From contig CAIJVD010000035.1 in the NCBI GenBank assembly GCA_903824045.1, positions 17,644 to 81,643 on the forward strand: 64,000 nucleotides of DNA, given 5' to 3'. Origin of the DNA: an uncultured Chlorobiaceae bacterium. Lineage in GTDB: Bacteria; Bacteroidota; Chlorobiia; Chlorobiales; Chlorobiaceae. The notes under the pieces were generated by a model, which had not been told where the DNA came from, made no database searches, and saw nothing but the letters and a program-made list of their open reading frames with translations. Of this stretch, positions 18,253 to 27,507 are shown in pieces. The stretch's first letter is position 1, and each line of letters starts with the position of its first letter. A program made the translations under genes and the position numbers.

Positions 18253-19248
18253 TTAGTAGGTCATGATGAGCCCGCCGATTGACAGACCGGCCCCGGTGCC
18301 GACGAGCAGAAACCTCTCTCCGCGTTGGAGGCGGCCCTCTCGCACAGCCTCGTAGAGCGTCGCCGGAATGGAGGCGGCCACACAGTTGCCGAGCCGCTCA
18401 AGCGTCCGGACAATCCTCTCTTCGGGCCATCCATAGCGCCGCAGCATCTGCAGCCCGACCCTGCTCGGCTGGTGAGGCACCACAAGGTCGATATCGAGCA
18501 GGCTTGTAGAGAGGCCAGGAAGAAGCTCTTCGAGAAAGTCGCAGTCAAAGCTCCGTACCATGCGAAGCACTGCCGGGCCGTCCATGTGGAAGAGATCGTC
18601 AAGCGCATTGTGGCCAGGTTTCGAGGGGTGGCGGGCCGAACCGCCGCCCATGATTGTGGTCAGATAGGCGCCATCTCCATAGGTGCGAAAGTGGGTGTTC
18701 CGAAGAGCCGAGCGCTCCCCTTCGGCGGAGCGGGTGACCACCACCGCCGCGGCGGCGTCACCGACCAGCGTGGCCGACTCCGGCTCGCTGAGGTTGATGC
18801 CGCAGGAGGAGATGTCGGCGCTGGCAATCAGGATGGTTCGGTAGCGGCCAGAAGCGATATAGGCCGCCGCCGCATCCATTGCGGCAAGAAAGCTGAGGCA
18901 GGTCTGGTTGATGCTCAAGGCGGGAATGCCTGAGCGGCCGAGGCCGAGCTGGCGCTGAATCAAGGCGCCTGTATCGGGAATTGCCTGCTCTCCCGTTCCC
19001 GATGCGTTGATGACCAGGTCAAGCTCATCAGGCCGGAGAGAGGCATCGTCGAGAGCTTCGCGGGCCGCCTCGGCCGCCATGAACGATGCGCTCTCAAATT
19101 CGGCCCATCGGCGCTCACGAACGCCGTTGCGCTGCTCCACCCAGCCCTCGGGAAGGCCGCAAAGCGCTTCAAGTTCTGAACTTGGCACCACCCGTGAGGG
19201 GAGATAACGTCCAGTGCCGATAATTTTTATAGGGAGATCTACTTCCAT
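18253..19248 (-). CDS. beta-ketoacyl-ACP synthase III family protein
   Basis: Thiolase-fold condensing enzyme of 331 residues. It has the FabH-type N-terminus IKIIGTGRYLPSRVV, catalytic Cys117 in SINQTCLSF, His259 in VVPHQPS and Asn288 in RLGNCVAASIP, so the full Cys-His-Asn triad is present. FabH itself would start fatty-acid synthesis from acetyl-CoA. However, the N-terminal GWVEQRNGVRERRW and the active-site context differ somewhat from housekeeping FabH, and no fab genes adjoin it. Its only operon partner is the reductase at 17209-18213. It may make a beta-keto product for that reductase, or simply be a FabH paralogue. Confidence 0.82.
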   Translation of the reverse strand: MEVDLPIKIIGTGRYLPSRVVPSSELEALCGLPEGWVEQRNGVRERRWAEFESASFMAAEAAREALDDASLRPDELDLVINASGTGEQAIPDTGALIQRQLGLGRSGIPALSINQTCLSFLAAMDAAAAYIASGRYRTILIASADISSCGINLSEPESATLVGDAAAAVVVTRSAEGERSALRNTHFRTYGDGAYLTTIMGGGSARHPSKPGHNALDDLFHMDGPAVLRMVRSFDCDFLEELLPGLSTSLLDIDLVVPHQPSRVGLQMLRRYGWPEERIVRTLERLGNCVAASIPATLYEAVREGRLQRGERFLLVGTGAGLSIGGLIMTY

Positions 19249-19373
19249 GCAGGGGGATGGGGATTACTGAAAAAAAAAGAGGTGCCCGATTACTGAGTGC
19301 ATCCCTGCAACATCACGCACCGCTTCCCAGTTCCCTCCCTTCCGAAGATGGTGGCCGGAGTGCACGCGGACGA

Positions 19374-20837
19374 TTATCGCTCCGGAATATGCTCGAGGGT
19401 CTCGACCAGGAACTCCCAGAACCTCTGGACCGATGCGATCTCGACTCTTTCGTCCGGCGAGTGTGGATGACGGATGGTCGGGCCGAAGGAGATCATCTCC
19501 AGGCCCGGATAGATGCCGCCGATAATGCCGCACTCCAGACCGGCGTGAACCGCCCGCGTCTCCGGAACAGGTCCGAACTTCCGCTGATAGGCCTGGCGCA
19601 TGACCTTCAGAATTGAAGCATCAAGCTCAGGCTTCCATCCGGGATAGCTTCCGTCAAACACACTTTCGGCACCAGCCAGGTCAAAGAGGCTCTGCATCAT
19701 CGACTGCAGATCATCCCTTGCGGAATCGACAGAGCTTCTGAGCAGATTTTCAACAGTAATGCGGCCATTGTCCGTTCTGACGATGGCAAGGTTATTGGAT
19801 GTTTCAACCAGCCCCTTCATATCGCTGCTCATGCGCATAACGCCGTTCGGGCAGGCGTAGATCGCCCGCAGGAAACTGATGAGAACGCCCTCTTCGATCA
19901 CCCACTCCGCCACGCGGACAGGATGCGCTTCAATATTGAGATCTGGCTCGTCGAGAGCGAGTTCATGCTTTATTTCGCTGCTCCACACCCGAAGCCGGCC
20001 GAGAAACTCCCCAACCGAGTCCGAGGGAATGGCTACATGGGCAACCGATTCGCGCGGAATTGCATTGCGCAGGCTCCCCCCTTCAATCGAAGCCACAAGA
20101 ACTCCTGAGCTCCTGTGGCCATGATAGAGAATCCGGTTCATGATCTTGTTTGCATTGCCGCGGCCCAGCTCAATGTCCATGCCGCTGTGGCCGCCCCTGA
20201 GACCAGTTACGGCGATGGCGAACCCTTCGTAGCCATAGGGCAGTAACTGCCTGCTGTAGCGGAAGATAGTGGTAGCATTGACCGCTCCGGCGCAGCCGAT
20301 AAAGAGTTCGCCCTCATCTTCCGAATCCATGTTCAGAAGGATCTCGCCCCTCAGCATACCGGGCGTCAGCCCCATGGCTCCGCTCATGCCACGCTCCTCA
20401 TCAACGGTAAAAAGCGCCTCCAGAGGGCCATGGCGCAACGAGCTCGACCCGAGCACCGCCATTGCGGCGGCAACGCCCATGCCGTTGTCCGCGCCAAGTG
20501 TAGTGCCGTTTGCCCGGACCCACCCGCCTTCAACGAAAGCATCAATGGGGTCCCGTTCAAAATCGTGGATTGTGCCGCTGTTCTTCTGGGGCACCATATC
20601 GAGATGGGCCTGCAGGATCACCCCCTTGCGACGCTCCATGCCCGCCGTAGCCGGCTTGCTGATGATGAGATTGCCTGCCGGGTCAACGGTTGCCGCCAGC
20701 CCGAGAGCGGTGCCGAATCCGGCGATGAGCTCCCTGACTGCCGCCTCCTTGCCGGAGGGGCGGGGAGTTCGGGTAAGGGCGAAAAAATGTTTCCACACCT
20801 CTTCGGGCATAAGCTTGCTGATCGCCTCACTGCTCAC
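19374..20837 (-). CDS. pepD: cytosol non-specific dipeptidase (M20 aminoacyl-histidine dipeptidase)
   Basis: Zinc-dependent hydrolysis of dipeptides in the cytoplasm. The metal-ligand motifs of the M20 PepD group are all present: QAHLDMVPQ, LGADNGMG, the general-base Glu in VDEERGMSG, the Asp of LLNMDSEDEG and a C-terminal His (THRHPHSPDE-like region, seen as TIRHPHSPDE). GGHSGMDIELGRGNANK marks the dimerisation domain. The GTG at 20837 is chosen because GGAG lies 7 nt upstream and the length becomes 487 residues, close to the 485 of E. coli PepD. An upstream frame to 21014 only shadows the neighbour. The start overlaps the pentapeptide gene by 11 bp. Confidence 0.9.
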   Translation of the reverse strand: MSSEAISKLMPEEVWKHFFALTRTPRPSGKEAAVRELIAGFGTALGLAATVDPAGNLIISKPATAGMERRKGVILQAHLDMVPQKNSGTIHDFERDPIDAFVEGGWVRANGTTLGADNGMGVAAAMAVLGSSSLRHGPLEALFTVDEERGMSGAMGLTPGMLRGEILLNMDSEDEGELFIGCAGAVNATTIFRYSRQLLPYGYEGFAIAVTGLRGGHSGMDIELGRGNANKIMNRILYHGHRSSGVLVASIEGGSLRNAIPRESVAHVAIPSDSVGEFLGRLRVWSSEIKHELALDEPDLNIEAHPVRVAEWVIEEGVLISFLRAIYACPNGVMRMSSDMKGLVETSNNLAIVRTDNGRITVENLLRSSVDSARDDLQSMMQSLFDLAGAESVFDGSYPGWKPELDASILKVMRQAYQRKFGPVPETRAVHAGLECGIIGGIYPGLEMISFGPTIRHPHSPDERVEIASVQRFWEFLVETLEHIPER

Positions 20838-21897
20838 TTCCACGCTCCCGTCTGCGCAGCAGGTCGACCAGCTCGGTTGTCCTCGCCGCCTGTTTTTCCA
20901 CCGCTTCGGCAAGGCGTTCCATGGCCGAACGGCGCTCACGCTCCGTAACGGTATCGAAAAGGATCGGCTTCTGGAACCCTTCCGAGAGCCAGAAAATCCT
21001 GCGGCAGCTGCCAATGAGCATCACATAGAAGACCGGCAGCAGCACTTCACCGAGAACAAAGGGCAGCTCACGGTAGTACTCGATCACGCTCTGCCAGTCG
21101 CCGGCAAAAAGCGAGCCCCACTGAACAAAAAAGTAGAGATAGAGCACCGGATGGAAGCTGAGGAAGAGACGCATGATTCGCGACTGGCGCTCGAGCGGCG
21201 GATCATGCTCGTACTTGGAGAGCAGCCAGGGAAAGTGGCCGACGGTCATGGCCGCGTTGCGGTCGTTGAGGTAGCGCGCCCCCTGCAGTGCGGAGTCGAT
21301 AAAGGTGGCAACAAGGCTCAAGAGGCCGGTCGAGAGTATCGTTGCAAGAAAGGCATAGCTCAGGGCATCGAACTTGAAGGAGCCTGAAAGATAGGGCAGG
21401 GTGATGGAGGTCGGCTTGATAACAATAAAGAGCATGGCTATGCCGGCCAGTACAAGCGAAAAGGTATGGAGCTTGCGGGCATGCTTGAGGCTTTCGATCA
21501 CAGCTTCGGAGTTGGCGCCCTGCATCGAGTTGCCCGGTGGATCGATCTGCATCAGCGCTGCGGAGTCGGTGGAGGGAGAGTAGAAACCGTTGACACCGAT
21601 GGTGCACCCTTTGATGGAGTCGTAACGGGTGGCGGTGTCGATCGTGCTCTTGCTGAGAACCGCGTGCGTAAGATCGGCTCCCGCGAGATCGGCGCCCCTC
21701 AAGTCAGCACCGCTCAGGTCAGCTTCGGCGAGCACCGCCTGGGAGAGACGGGCATGGCTCAGGTCGGCATGGCGGAGAGAACGACCCTTCAGCAGAGCGC
21801 CTTCAAGATCCGGGATAAGCTCCGGACTCTCCTTTCGCCAGCGGTTCCAGAATTTTATCCCCTTGTCGAGAGCGGCCAGATGTTCAGCTTGTGCCAT
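20827..21897 (-). CDS. pentapeptide-repeat membrane protein
   Basis: A 356-residue protein with a short block of pentapeptide repeats (about residues 40-80: LRHADLSHARLSQ, LAEADLSGADLRGADLAGAD), a linker, then four hydrophobic segments (about 145-163, 180-200, 250-268, 280-300). It ends in a charged coiled-coil-like tail (MERLAEAVEKQAARTTELV). The repeats form a right-handed beta-helix in known proteins. Here they probably sit in the cytoplasm in front of a membrane domain. Function unknown. The gene overlaps pepD, suggesting translational coupling. Confidence 0.8.
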   Translation of the reverse strand: MAQAEHLAALDKGIKFWNRWRKESPELIPDLEGALLKGRSLRHADLSHARLSQAVLAEADLSGADLRGADLAGADLTHAVLSKSTIDTATRYDSIKGCTIGVNGFYSPSTDSAALMQIDPPGNSMQGANSEAVIESLKHARKLHTFSLVLAGIAMLFIVIKPTSITLPYLSGSFKFDALSYAFLATILSTGLLSLVATFIDSALQGARYLNDRNAAMTVGHFPWLLSKYEHDPPLERQSRIMRLFLSFHPVLYLYFFVQWGSLFAGDWQSVIEYYRELPFVLGEVLLPVFYVMLIGSCRRIFWLSEGFQKPILFDTVTERERRSAMERLAEAVEKQAARTTELVDLLRRRERGSEQ

Positions 21898-21927
21898 AGG
21901 AGTGGTGTTGGTTGTGGGTTAGCCCCC

Positions 21928-22647
21928 TCAGTTTCCTGGATTTTTGCCGGCAAAGCGCAGGATCGCATGAAAAAGCGATGCGCTGTGAACGGCCTGCGTA
22001 TAGGCTTCCCCGGGTGTCATATCCCGGTTTTCGCGCCGCATTAACTCGCCGAGCAGACGGGAGATATTGGCAACCCTGACAATTTCACGCGCAACATCCT
22101 CTTCACTGTTGATCGTGACCGGGTAGATTCGCCGCCGGATAGCGTCGACGTTTTCAAGTGCCTCCTCTTCAATGATACCGTCATTTTTCGTGTGGCGCTC
22201 ACGATTGAAAGCGTCATACGGGGTGTTATGCAGGGGCATGGAGAGATCGCCGGCATAGTGCGCAAGGTAGACAAGCGGGTAGTCAGCATATTTCCCTGTC
22301 GCCGCCTGCTCCCTGAAATCGCGCAGCGAACCGATGATTGCGCCGTAAAGATGCCCCTTCTGATCGTCAGGGCGGTTGAACCGTCCGGCCTGCTCGACAA
22401 CCATCCCGGCAGTTACCTCTTCACCGGCATTATTGTTGAAGTAGTGGTTTTTCTCCTCTACAGGCCTGAACTGCGCTCTCGATTTCACCACATCGGCCGC
22501 GGCCGCGCTCTGCCAACGGCTGAATCCTGCGGCCTGCGCAATGGCAAGATGGGTCCGGTCATGCCACCCGAAAGCCTCTGAAGCCGCCAACTGCCAGGCA
22601 AGCAGCAGGGCTATTACTGCACTCGCTCTGTACATCTTCTTCTGCAT
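21928..22647 (-). CDS. secreted S1/P1-nuclease/zinc phospholipase C-like protein
   Basis: A 239-residue exported protein. The signal peptide (MQKKMYRASAVIALLLAWQ...) ends near ASEAFG, leaving Trp-His at the mature N-terminus (WHDRTHLAIAQAAG), as needed for the trinuclear zinc site of the S1/P1 and phospholipase C fold. A second ligand cluster is LAHYAGDLSMPLHNTPYD. This predicts a periplasmic or extracellular zinc hydrolase cleaving nucleic acids or phospholipids; the substrate cannot be told. The ATG at 22647 is preferred because AGGGAG precedes it; an upstream frame to 22692 has no support. Confidence 0.78.
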   Translation of the reverse strand: MQKKMYRASAVIALLLAWQLAASEAFGWHDRTHLAIAQAAGFSRWQSAAAADVVKSRAQFRPVEEKNHYFNNNAGEEVTAGMVVEQAGRFNRPDDQKGHLYGAIIGSLRDFREQAATGKYADYPLVYLAHYAGDLSMPLHNTPYDAFNRERHTKNDGIIEEEALENVDAIRRRIYPVTINSEEDVAREIVRVANISRLLGELMRRENRDMTPGEAYTQAVHSASLFHAILRFAGKNPGN

Positions 22648-22688
22648 GGACTCTCCCTGATAGTGAATGCGTGAGTGAAACCTGGCCC

Positions 22689-23639
22689 TCACACCGACAT
22701 GTCGAGCATCCGGCGGATCGGCTTCAATGCGGCAATCCGCAGCTCATCGGGCACGGTGATGTGAGGCGTCCGGTTAAGCATGGCGAGATAGAGCTTTTCG
22801 AGCGTATTCTGCTTCATCTGGGTGCAGACGCTGAAGGGGTTTTCGGGATCCTTGGGCGCCGGAATAAAGGTTTTGCCGGGCGAGCGCTTCTTCATCTCAT
22901 AGAGAATTCCCGGCTCGGTCGCAACGACAAAGCTTCCGGAAGAGCTTGACTCGGTGTGCTGCAGCAGCGCCTGTGTCGAACCGATGAAGTGCGCATGGCG
23001 AAGCACCTCCTGGCGGCACTCCGGGTGGGCGATAAGCTCGGCCTCGGGATGCTTGCGGCAGGCCTCGAGCACTGCGCTTTCGCTGAAGGCGTCATGCACG
23101 TAGCAGCACCCCTGCCAGAGAAACATCTCACGGCCAAGCTTGCGGGAGATATAGCCGCCGAGGTTCCGGTCGGGTGCAAAAATAATCGGCTGTTCAGGGG
23201 GAATCTGACGGATGATATGCTCGACGTTGGAAGAGGTGCAGGTGATGTCGGAGAGCGCCTTGATCTCGGCTGTCGAGTTGATGTAGGTGATGACAAGGGC
23301 ACCGGGATGACTCTCCTTGAACGCGCGGAACTCCTCAGCCGGGCAGCTGTCGGCCAGCGGGCAGCCCGCGTAGGAGTCGGGCATCAGCACAAGCTTTTCG
23401 GGATTGAGGATCTTTGCGGTTTCAGCCATGAAATAGACGCCGGCAAAGACGATGACATCGGCACTGTTTTTTTCAGCGGCGCGGGCAAGGGCAAGGCTGT
23501 CGCCAACAATATCGGCTACCTGCTGAATTTCGGGAACCGTGTAGTAGTGGGCAAGGATCAGGGCGTTCATCTCCTTTTTCAGGGCCCGGATCCGCAGAAA
23601 AAGCTCTTCGTGTGAAAGGGTGGCGGCGTCTGTGGTCAT
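22689..23639 (-). CDS. nadA: quinolinate synthase
   Basis: [4Fe-4S] enzyme condensing iminoaspartate with dihydroxyacetone phosphate to quinolinate in de novo NAD synthesis. The 316-residue protein has [29 protein letters not shown], the first cluster Cys in [22 protein letters not shown], the second in AHPECRQEV and the third in [12 protein letters not shown]. It is complete by family length. nadB, which supplies its substrate, is 8 kb away on the opposite strand, so the pathway is split here. It lies 41 nt upstream of the nuclease-like gene on the same strand. Confidence 0.94.
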   Translation of the reverse strand: MTTDAATLSHEELFLRIRALKKEMNALILAHYYTVPEIQQVADIVGDSLALARAAEKNSADVIVFAGVYFMAETAKILNPEKLVLMPDSYAGCPLADSCPAEEFRAFKESHPGALVITYINSTAEIKALSDITCTSSNVEHIIRQIPPEQPIIFAPDRNLGGYISRKLGREMFLWQGCCYVHDAFSESAVLEACRKHPEAELIAHPECRQEVLRHAHFIGSTQALLQHTESSSSGSFVVATEPGILYEMKKRSPGKTFIPAPKDPENPFSVCTQMKQNTLEKLYLAMLNRTPHITVPDELRIAALKPIRRMLDMSV

Positions 23640-23708
23640 AGTGTCAGGTGGAATCGTTTGCTGAGAATGGAGAGTGCCGGAAATGGCGGTATTAAGCGGC
23701 CAGGGCCC

Positions 23709-24098
23709 TCACTTCAGGTAGTAGTCGAGATCGTCGTCCTCCCTGATCAGAAGCAGGATGGCGGAATTCGGCACAATAATGTAGCGTTCCTCCTCGTAGT
23801 CGATTTCATAGGAGCTGTTCTGGATGAAGATCGCCAGATCGCCGACCTTTGCCTGAAGAGGGATATACTGTGCCGCCGAAACACGCTCTTTCCAGGGCTC
23901 GTCAGATTCAGGAGGCGGCCCCACAGGGTAGCCCGGTCCGGTTTTGATGACATAACCGCTCTGAATTTTCTCTTTTTCCTGGACACCGGGAGGGAGGTAG
24001 ATCCCCGATTTCGTTCTGTCATCAAGAGATTTCGGCTTGATTAAAACTCTATCGCCAACAACAACAAATTTATCTGTTATATTTACGTTCTGAGCCAT
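23709..24098 (-). CDS. GroES-like (Cpn10) co-chaperonin paralogue
   Basis: A 129-residue Cpn10-fold protein. The N-terminal part VVVGDRVLIKPKSLDD and the mobile-loop-like TKSGIYLPPGVQEKEK match GroES, as does GYVIKTGPGYPVG. About 25 extra residues (PPPESDEPWKERVSAAQY) replace the roof loop, and an acidic tail (REDDDLDYYLK) follows the usual end. No groEL gene is adjacent. It is longer than the standard 95-residue GroES, so it is probably a divergent second copy that may cap GroEL or act alone. Confidence 0.8.
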   Translation of the reverse strand: MAQNVNITDKFVVVGDRVLIKPKSLDDRTKSGIYLPPGVQEKEKIQSGYVIKTGPGYPVGPPPESDEPWKERVSAAQYIPLQAKVGDLAIFIQNSSYEIDYEEERYIIVPNSAILLLIREDDDLDYYLK

Positions 24099-24256
24099 AT
24101 AAATTTCTCTTGACCTGGTGACCGGAAATCGGTTGTGTGAAGAGGAAAAGGTAATAAAAAATATGCGTCAGCCAAACCGGAGGGCCCCGGCGCAAAAGCC
24201 GGCCGGCGGTATTCGGCCTGGCGACAAGCTGATGATATAAAACCTCAATCTGGAAC

Positions 24257-25099
24257 GTGCAGAAGTTTTTCGCCTTTTTCGTCAGGCACAATGCCTACCT
24301 GCTGCTCGCACTCTACTGCGCCATAGCATCACTCTGCATCAAGCTTCAAAACGATGACGTCATGACACAGCTGCGTAAAGGCAGCCTGGAGTTTACGGCC
24401 TCTCTCGGCGACAAGCTGATGAGCTACAGCTACCTCCTCCACCTCCGGAAGGAGAATGACCGTCTGATGCAGATCAACACCGATCTTCTCGCCCGGACAC
24501 TCAACCTTGAAACAGCCTCAATAGATGACCGGAACCGCCGGAAGCTGATGGCCGACACAACCCTCAACGCATCAAGGTTTATTATGGCAAGGGTCGTAGG
24601 CCGCCGGTTCAGCGATCGTGAAAACATGCTGCTTATCGACGCAGGGTGGCGAAAAGGTATCAAGAAAGATATGACCGTACTCACCCCCCAGGGGCTGGTC
24701 GGCAGGGTGACGGCGGTATCGGAGCACTATGCACGGGTGATGCCGGTCATTCACTCTGATTTCAAGGTCTGTGTGGTATCTGACCAAAGTAACGTCATGG
24801 GTGTGCTCGGCTGGAGCGGAGGCAGGGAGTTCACGGCGCAGGTCGAGCATGTCCCGATCAGCAGCTCGCTCAAGCTTCACGAAAGGATTCTCACCTCCGA
24901 CTTCAGCACCTTTTCGGTACGGGGCATACCGATTGGAACTGTTGAGCGGATCGTACCCGACAAGCTCTTCTATACGGTAGATGTAAGGCTCGCAGTTGAT
25001 TTTTCGTCACTGACCCAGGTTCTTGTAGCTCCTCTGAAAATAGAACGGGAGAAGGTCGAGATAACCGGTGACAATGGCGCCGGAGAACCGCTTCAATAA
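24257..25099 (+). CDS. mreC: rod shape-determining protein MreC
   Basis: Periplasmic elongasome scaffold linking MreB to the peptidoglycan synthases. The 280-residue protein has one N-terminal membrane segment (about 9-28), a coiled coil (LRKENDRLMQINTDLLAR, about 65-82), then the double beta-barrel domain with GWRKGIKKDMTVLTPQGLVG and VLGWSGGREF. The start is GTG at 24257. It opens an operon with mreD (17 nt gap) and mrdA, while mreB is 20 kb away at 44404. Confidence 0.93.
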   Translation: MQKFFAFFVRHNAYLLLALYCAIASLCIKLQNDDVMTQLRKGSLEFTASLGDKLMSYSYLLHLRKENDRLMQINTDLLARTLNLETASIDDRNRRKLMADTTLNASRFIMARVVGRRFSDRENMLLIDAGWRKGIKKDMTVLTPQGLVGRVTAVSEHYARVMPVIHSDFKVCVVSDQSNVMGVLGWSGGREFTAQVEHVPISSSLKLHERILTSDFSTFSVRGIPIGTVERIVPDKLFYTVDVRLAVDFSSLTQVLVAPLKIEREKVEITGDNGAGEPLQ

Positions 25100-25116
25100 T
25101 TATCAGACTCAGCGTT

Positions 25117-25608
25117 GTGACAAAAAATCTTTTTTTGAACATTGGGCTCCTCTGCATCATCTCGCTGCTGCAGATCTTCGGGCTCTCCCGACTTTCGCTC
25201 TTCCATGTATCGCCTGATGGGCTCTCCATTTTCCTTGCATTTCTGGCCATCACCGTCGGCCAGAGAACCGGCATGACCTTCGGGTTTGCAGCCGGAACGA
25301 TCACCGGGCTTCTCTCCGGCAACCTCGGGCTGCACATGCTGTCGAGAACCATTGAAGGGTTCATTGCCGGATATTTCAACATCCCGGAAGGGAGCCACGC
25401 AACGGCAAACCAGAAGAGCCGACGACTCTATTTTGCGGTCGCTGTCGCCACTCTTGTGGGCAATGCGGTGTTCACTGCAGGATATAACCCGCTGGGCTTC
25501 TCTCCGTTTTTCCGTATTGGCGTTCTCGGCCTTCTCCAGGCGCTCCTCTCCCTGGCGCTGGCCTTTGTCGTCAACCTGCTATTTCTGAAAAAAAACCTTT
25601 CGGACTGA
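25117..25608 (+). CDS. mreD: rod shape-determining protein MreD
   Basis: A 163-residue integral membrane protein with about five hydrophobic segments, in the canonical MreD position between mreC and the PBP2 gene. It has the typical central LSIFLAFLAITVGQRTGM and FGFAAGTITGLLSGNLGLHM. Start GTG at 25117; 3 nt spacing to mrdA. The call depends on position and membrane profile more than on motifs, as MreD is poorly conserved. Confidence 0.85.
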   Translation: MTKNLFLNIGLLCIISLLQIFGLSRLSLFHVSPDGLSIFLAFLAITVGQRTGMTFGFAAGTITGLLSGNLGLHMLSRTIEGFIAGYFNIPEGSHATANQKSRRLYFAVAVATLVGNAVFTAGYNPLGFSPFFRIGVLGLLQALLSLALAFVVNLLFLKKNLSD

Positions 25609-25611
25609 ACA

Positions 25612-27507
25612 ATGGATAAAATCCAGCGAAGCACTACGCTTGTCTCGTTGTTTGTGATTGCTGTGTTTGCCGTAATGTTCGGGCGGCTTTTCTACATGCA
25701 GGTTCTCAATTTTCAGCAGCTCGGCTCAATCTCCTCCACAAACAGCATTCGCAGAGTCTGGGTTCAGGCGCCGAGAGGCCGGATGATCGACAGAAACGGC
25801 AGGGTCATGGTCGACAACCAGCCGCTCTACTCGGTCAGGGTCGTCCCCTCCGACTTCAAACAGGGAAGAACCGGCTACCTGGCGTGGCTCATTAAAATGG
25901 ACAAAAGCGAGCTGGCCGATAAAATTGCCAAGGGCATTGAGTTTAACCGTTTTTCACCGGTCACCGTCAGCCGCAACCTGAATGCCGTCTCCATCGCACG
26001 GCTGAGCGAAAACCTCTGGCAGCTCCCGGGGGTGAGTATCGAGGCTGACAACAAGCGGCAGTATAAGGACTCCCTGCGCGGAACCCATCTCTTCGGCTAT
26101 CTGCGATCCATACCCAAAGAGCAGCTCGAGGCACTCTCTGAAGAGGGGTACGGACCGGACGACAAAATCGGCTTCACCGGCATTGAAAAGTATTACGAAG
26201 ACTTTCTCATGGGCGAAAAAGGAGCCCGCTTCGAGATGGTCACCCCGCTTGGCAAGTTCGCTGGCAGATACAACGGCGGGAAAAGCGATATTGATGCGGT
26301 CAGGGGTGACGACCTCTATCTCTCCATCGACTCCGGACTTCAGAAACTTGCCGAGCAGCTCCTGAGAAAAACCGGGAAATCCGGGGCTGTGGTGGCCATG
26401 GATCCTTCGACCGGAGGAATCCTCGCTCTTGCCAGCGCTCCCGACTATGACCTCGACATCTTCAACGGCTCGACCGACAGCAAAGGGTGGCATGAGGTGA
26501 TGACCTCCACGCAGAAACCCCAGTTCAACCGTACCGTTCAGGCGGTCTATCCGCCCGGATCGATCTACAAGATGATTCTTGCGATGGCAGCGCTTGAGGA
26601 GAAGAAGTTTGATCCGGAAAAAAAAATATTTGACAGCGGCGTCTTCACCTATGGAGGGCGAAAGTTTCTGAGCAATGAGGGGCGTGGCCACGGCTCGGTC
26701 GATATGCGTGAAGCGATCACCGTCTCTTCGAATGTCTATTTCTACAACCTGATCTTCTCTGTCGGCCTCGATGACTGGACCAAATACGGCCGGATGTTCG
26801 GGTTCGGCCAGAAAACCGGCATTGACATCGCCGGAGAACGATCCGGACTTGTGCCATCTACCGAATATTACGACAAGCGATACGGCAAGAACCGCTGGAC
26901 CAAGGGCTATATGGTAAGCCTCGCTATCGGCCAGGGCGAGCTCGGAACAACTCCGGTTCAGCTTGCGACCTACGCTGCGGCCATTGCGACCAACGGCACC
27001 CTCTATCAGCCCCATATCGTCACCGGATACCGCGATACCGAAACCGGACAGTATGTGCCATTCTCCTATGAAAAGAAGCGCATACCGGTCTCCGAAGAGA
27101 CCTTCGACCTCATCAGGGACGGCATGATCGGCGTTGTGCTTCGCGGCACAGGTACGCTCGCAAAGGTTCCGGGCGTGGATGTTGCCGGAAAAACCGGCAC
27201 TGCGCAGAATCCGCATGGCCGGGATCATGCCTGGTTCATTGCCTTCGCTCCGGTTGACAAGCCAAAAATAGCGCTCTGCGTCCTGGTTGAAAATGCCGGA
27301 TTCGGAGGCGCGGTCTCTGCGCCTATCGCCCGTGAGCTGATCAGGTACTATGTAAAAGGAGAGCCTGTACCGGCCGCAACCACCCAGGGGTCGCAATCGC
27401 AGAAGGCCGACAGCACTAAAGGCTCTGCGACGACCGTTCAGCCCGGAAAACCGGCCGCCCTCGAATCCATCGATAACCCCGCCTCACCGCAGCACAATGA
27501 TCTATAA
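25612..27507 (+). CDS. mrdA: penicillin-binding protein 2 (elongation transpeptidase)
   Basis: Class B transpeptidase that cross-links peptidoglycan in side-wall growth. The 631-residue protein has an N-terminal membrane anchor (about 10-28), the pedestal domain with APRGRMIDRNGRVM, and the catalytic motifs SxxK in PPGSIYKMI, SxN in VSSNVYFYN and KTG in AGKTGTAQNP. The last 45 residues are a low-complexity Ser/Thr/Pro-rich tail. Unlike many bacteria, no rodA gene follows. The 3' end overlaps an FAD oxidase gene by 11 bp. Confidence 0.94.
   Translation: MDKIQRSTTLVSLFVIAVFAVMFGRLFYMQVLNFQQLGSISSTNSIRRVWVQAPRGRMIDRNGRVMVDNQPLYSVRVVPSDFKQGRTGYLAWLIKMDKSELADKIAKGIEFNRFSPVTVSRNLNAVSIARLSENLWQLPGVSIEADNKRQYKDSLRGTHLFGYLRSIPKEQLEALSEEGYGPDDKIGFTGIEKYYEDFLMGEKGARFEMVTPLGKFAGRYNGGKSDIDAVRGDDLYLSIDSGLQKLAEQLLRKTGKSGAVVAMDPSTGGILALASAPDYDLDIFNGSTDSKGWHEVMTSTQKPQFNRTVQAVYPPGSIYKMILAMAALEEKKFDPEKKIFDSGVFTYGGRKFLSNEGRGHGSVDMREAITVSSNVYFYNLIFSVGLDDWTKYGRMFGFGQKTGIDIAGERSGLVPSTEYYDKRYGKNRWTKGYMVSLAIGQGELGTTPVQLATYAAAIATNGTLYQPHIVTGYRDTETGQYVPFSYEKKRIPVSEETFDLIRDGMIGVVLRGTGTLAKVPGVDVAGKTGTAQNPHGRDHAWFIAFAPVDKPKIALCVLVENAGFGGAVSAPIARELIRYYVKGEPVPAATTQGSQSQKADSTKGSATTVQPGKPAALESIDNPASPQHNDL

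Noticed and set aside
25954..27396. A 480-codon frame on the minus strand opposite mrdA
   Set aside because: Shadow of PBP2; no start signal, no known domain.
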